From: an uncultured Flavobacterium sp.
GTDB taxonomy: Bacteria > Bacteroidota > Bacteroidia > Flavobacteriales > Flavobacteriaceae
Direction of reading: 5' to 3'
Length of the DNA stretch: 33,831 nt
NCBI GenBank assembly: GCA_913061465.1
Contig: CAJXSU010000018.1
Location: 1 to 33,831 of the forward strand
This document shows, in pieces, positions 33,798-33,831 of this stretch (positions are counted from its first letter, which is position 1; every line of letters starts with the position of its first letter). Position numbers and translations under genes: made by a program. Under the pieces are notes generated by a model. That model made no database searches, was not told where the DNA came from, and was given only the letters and a program-made list of their open reading frames with translations.

Positions 33798-33831
33798 CTG
33801 TCTCTTATACACATCTCCGAGCCCACGAGAC
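33798..33831. other. Illumina Nextera adapter, not biological
   Basis: The 34 bases begin CTGTCTCTTATACACATCT, the Tn5 mosaic-end sequence of Nextera libraries, and continue with CCGAGCCCACGAGAC, the read-2 adapter. It is untrimmed library sequence at the contig end. Confidence 0.98.

Noticed and set aside
33798-33816. Tn5 mosaic end suggesting a transposon boundary
   Set aside because: It is followed directly by the Nextera read-2 adapter at the very end of the contig, so it comes from library preparation.

Overview
The window looks like chromosomal DNA of a low-GC member of the Flavobacteriia (Bacteroidota), probably marine, but the genus cannot be fixed from the sequence. The reasons are an AT-rich composition, a type IX secretion C-terminal sorting domain, repeated TAnnTTTG promoter boxes, almost no Shine-Dalgarno sequences, many SPII lipoproteins and a mevalonate pathway. 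The last 34 bases (33798-33831) are an Illumina Nextera adapter, so the right edge is a contig end and biological sequence stops at 33797. No stretch longer than 300 bases lacks a gene.

Layout. Positions 2-2001 (+) hold a truncated HMG-CoA-lyase-like enzyme, a PhnA-domain protein and a cyclophilin-type lipoprotein. They converge on an M20 dipeptidase (-). A tRNA-Leu(UAG) follows, then a 763-residue secreted protein made of about 23 repeats of 25 residues. A small Cys-containing protein and an unexplained + strand terminator/mini-ORF come next. Positions 6851-10127 (-) encode a Dpp/Opp-type permease and the periplasmic protease Prc. Positions 10323-14605 (+) encode SurE, a small membrane protein, LpxB and ComEC. 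Positions 14617-20631 (-) form a peptide-utilisation block: a DPP-IV-like lipoprotein, two POT transporters and a thioredoxin-like protein.

Positions 20765-31392 carry two isoprenoid loci. The first encodes HMG-CoA reductase, a GYDIA-type GHMP kinase (probable phosphomevalonate kinase) and a BaiN/HI0933-like flavoprotein. The second encodes diphosphomevalonate decarboxylase, a MORN/YwqK-like protein, mevalonate kinase and a UbiA-family prenyltransferase, followed by an RluB/RsuA-type pseudouridine synthase. Between them lie three minus-strand genes: an amidohydrolase lipoprotein, a YD-repeat-like lipoprotein and a 77-residue protein. Together these loci supply mevalonate to isopentenyl diphosphate, plus a prenyl transfer step. 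The thiolase and HMG-CoA synthase are not in the window.

From about 31436 to the end the character changes. There is a fragment resembling a tRNA 3' end, direct repeats, a tyrosine integrase and two unrecognised minus-strand genes, the second cut by the contig end. This is most simply the edge of an integrative element. I did not find a clearly new multi-gene system. The best leads are the divergent mevalonate kinases and their operon partners, the altered motifs in the lyase-like and UbiA proteins, the possible small transcript at 6670-6840, and the element edge.
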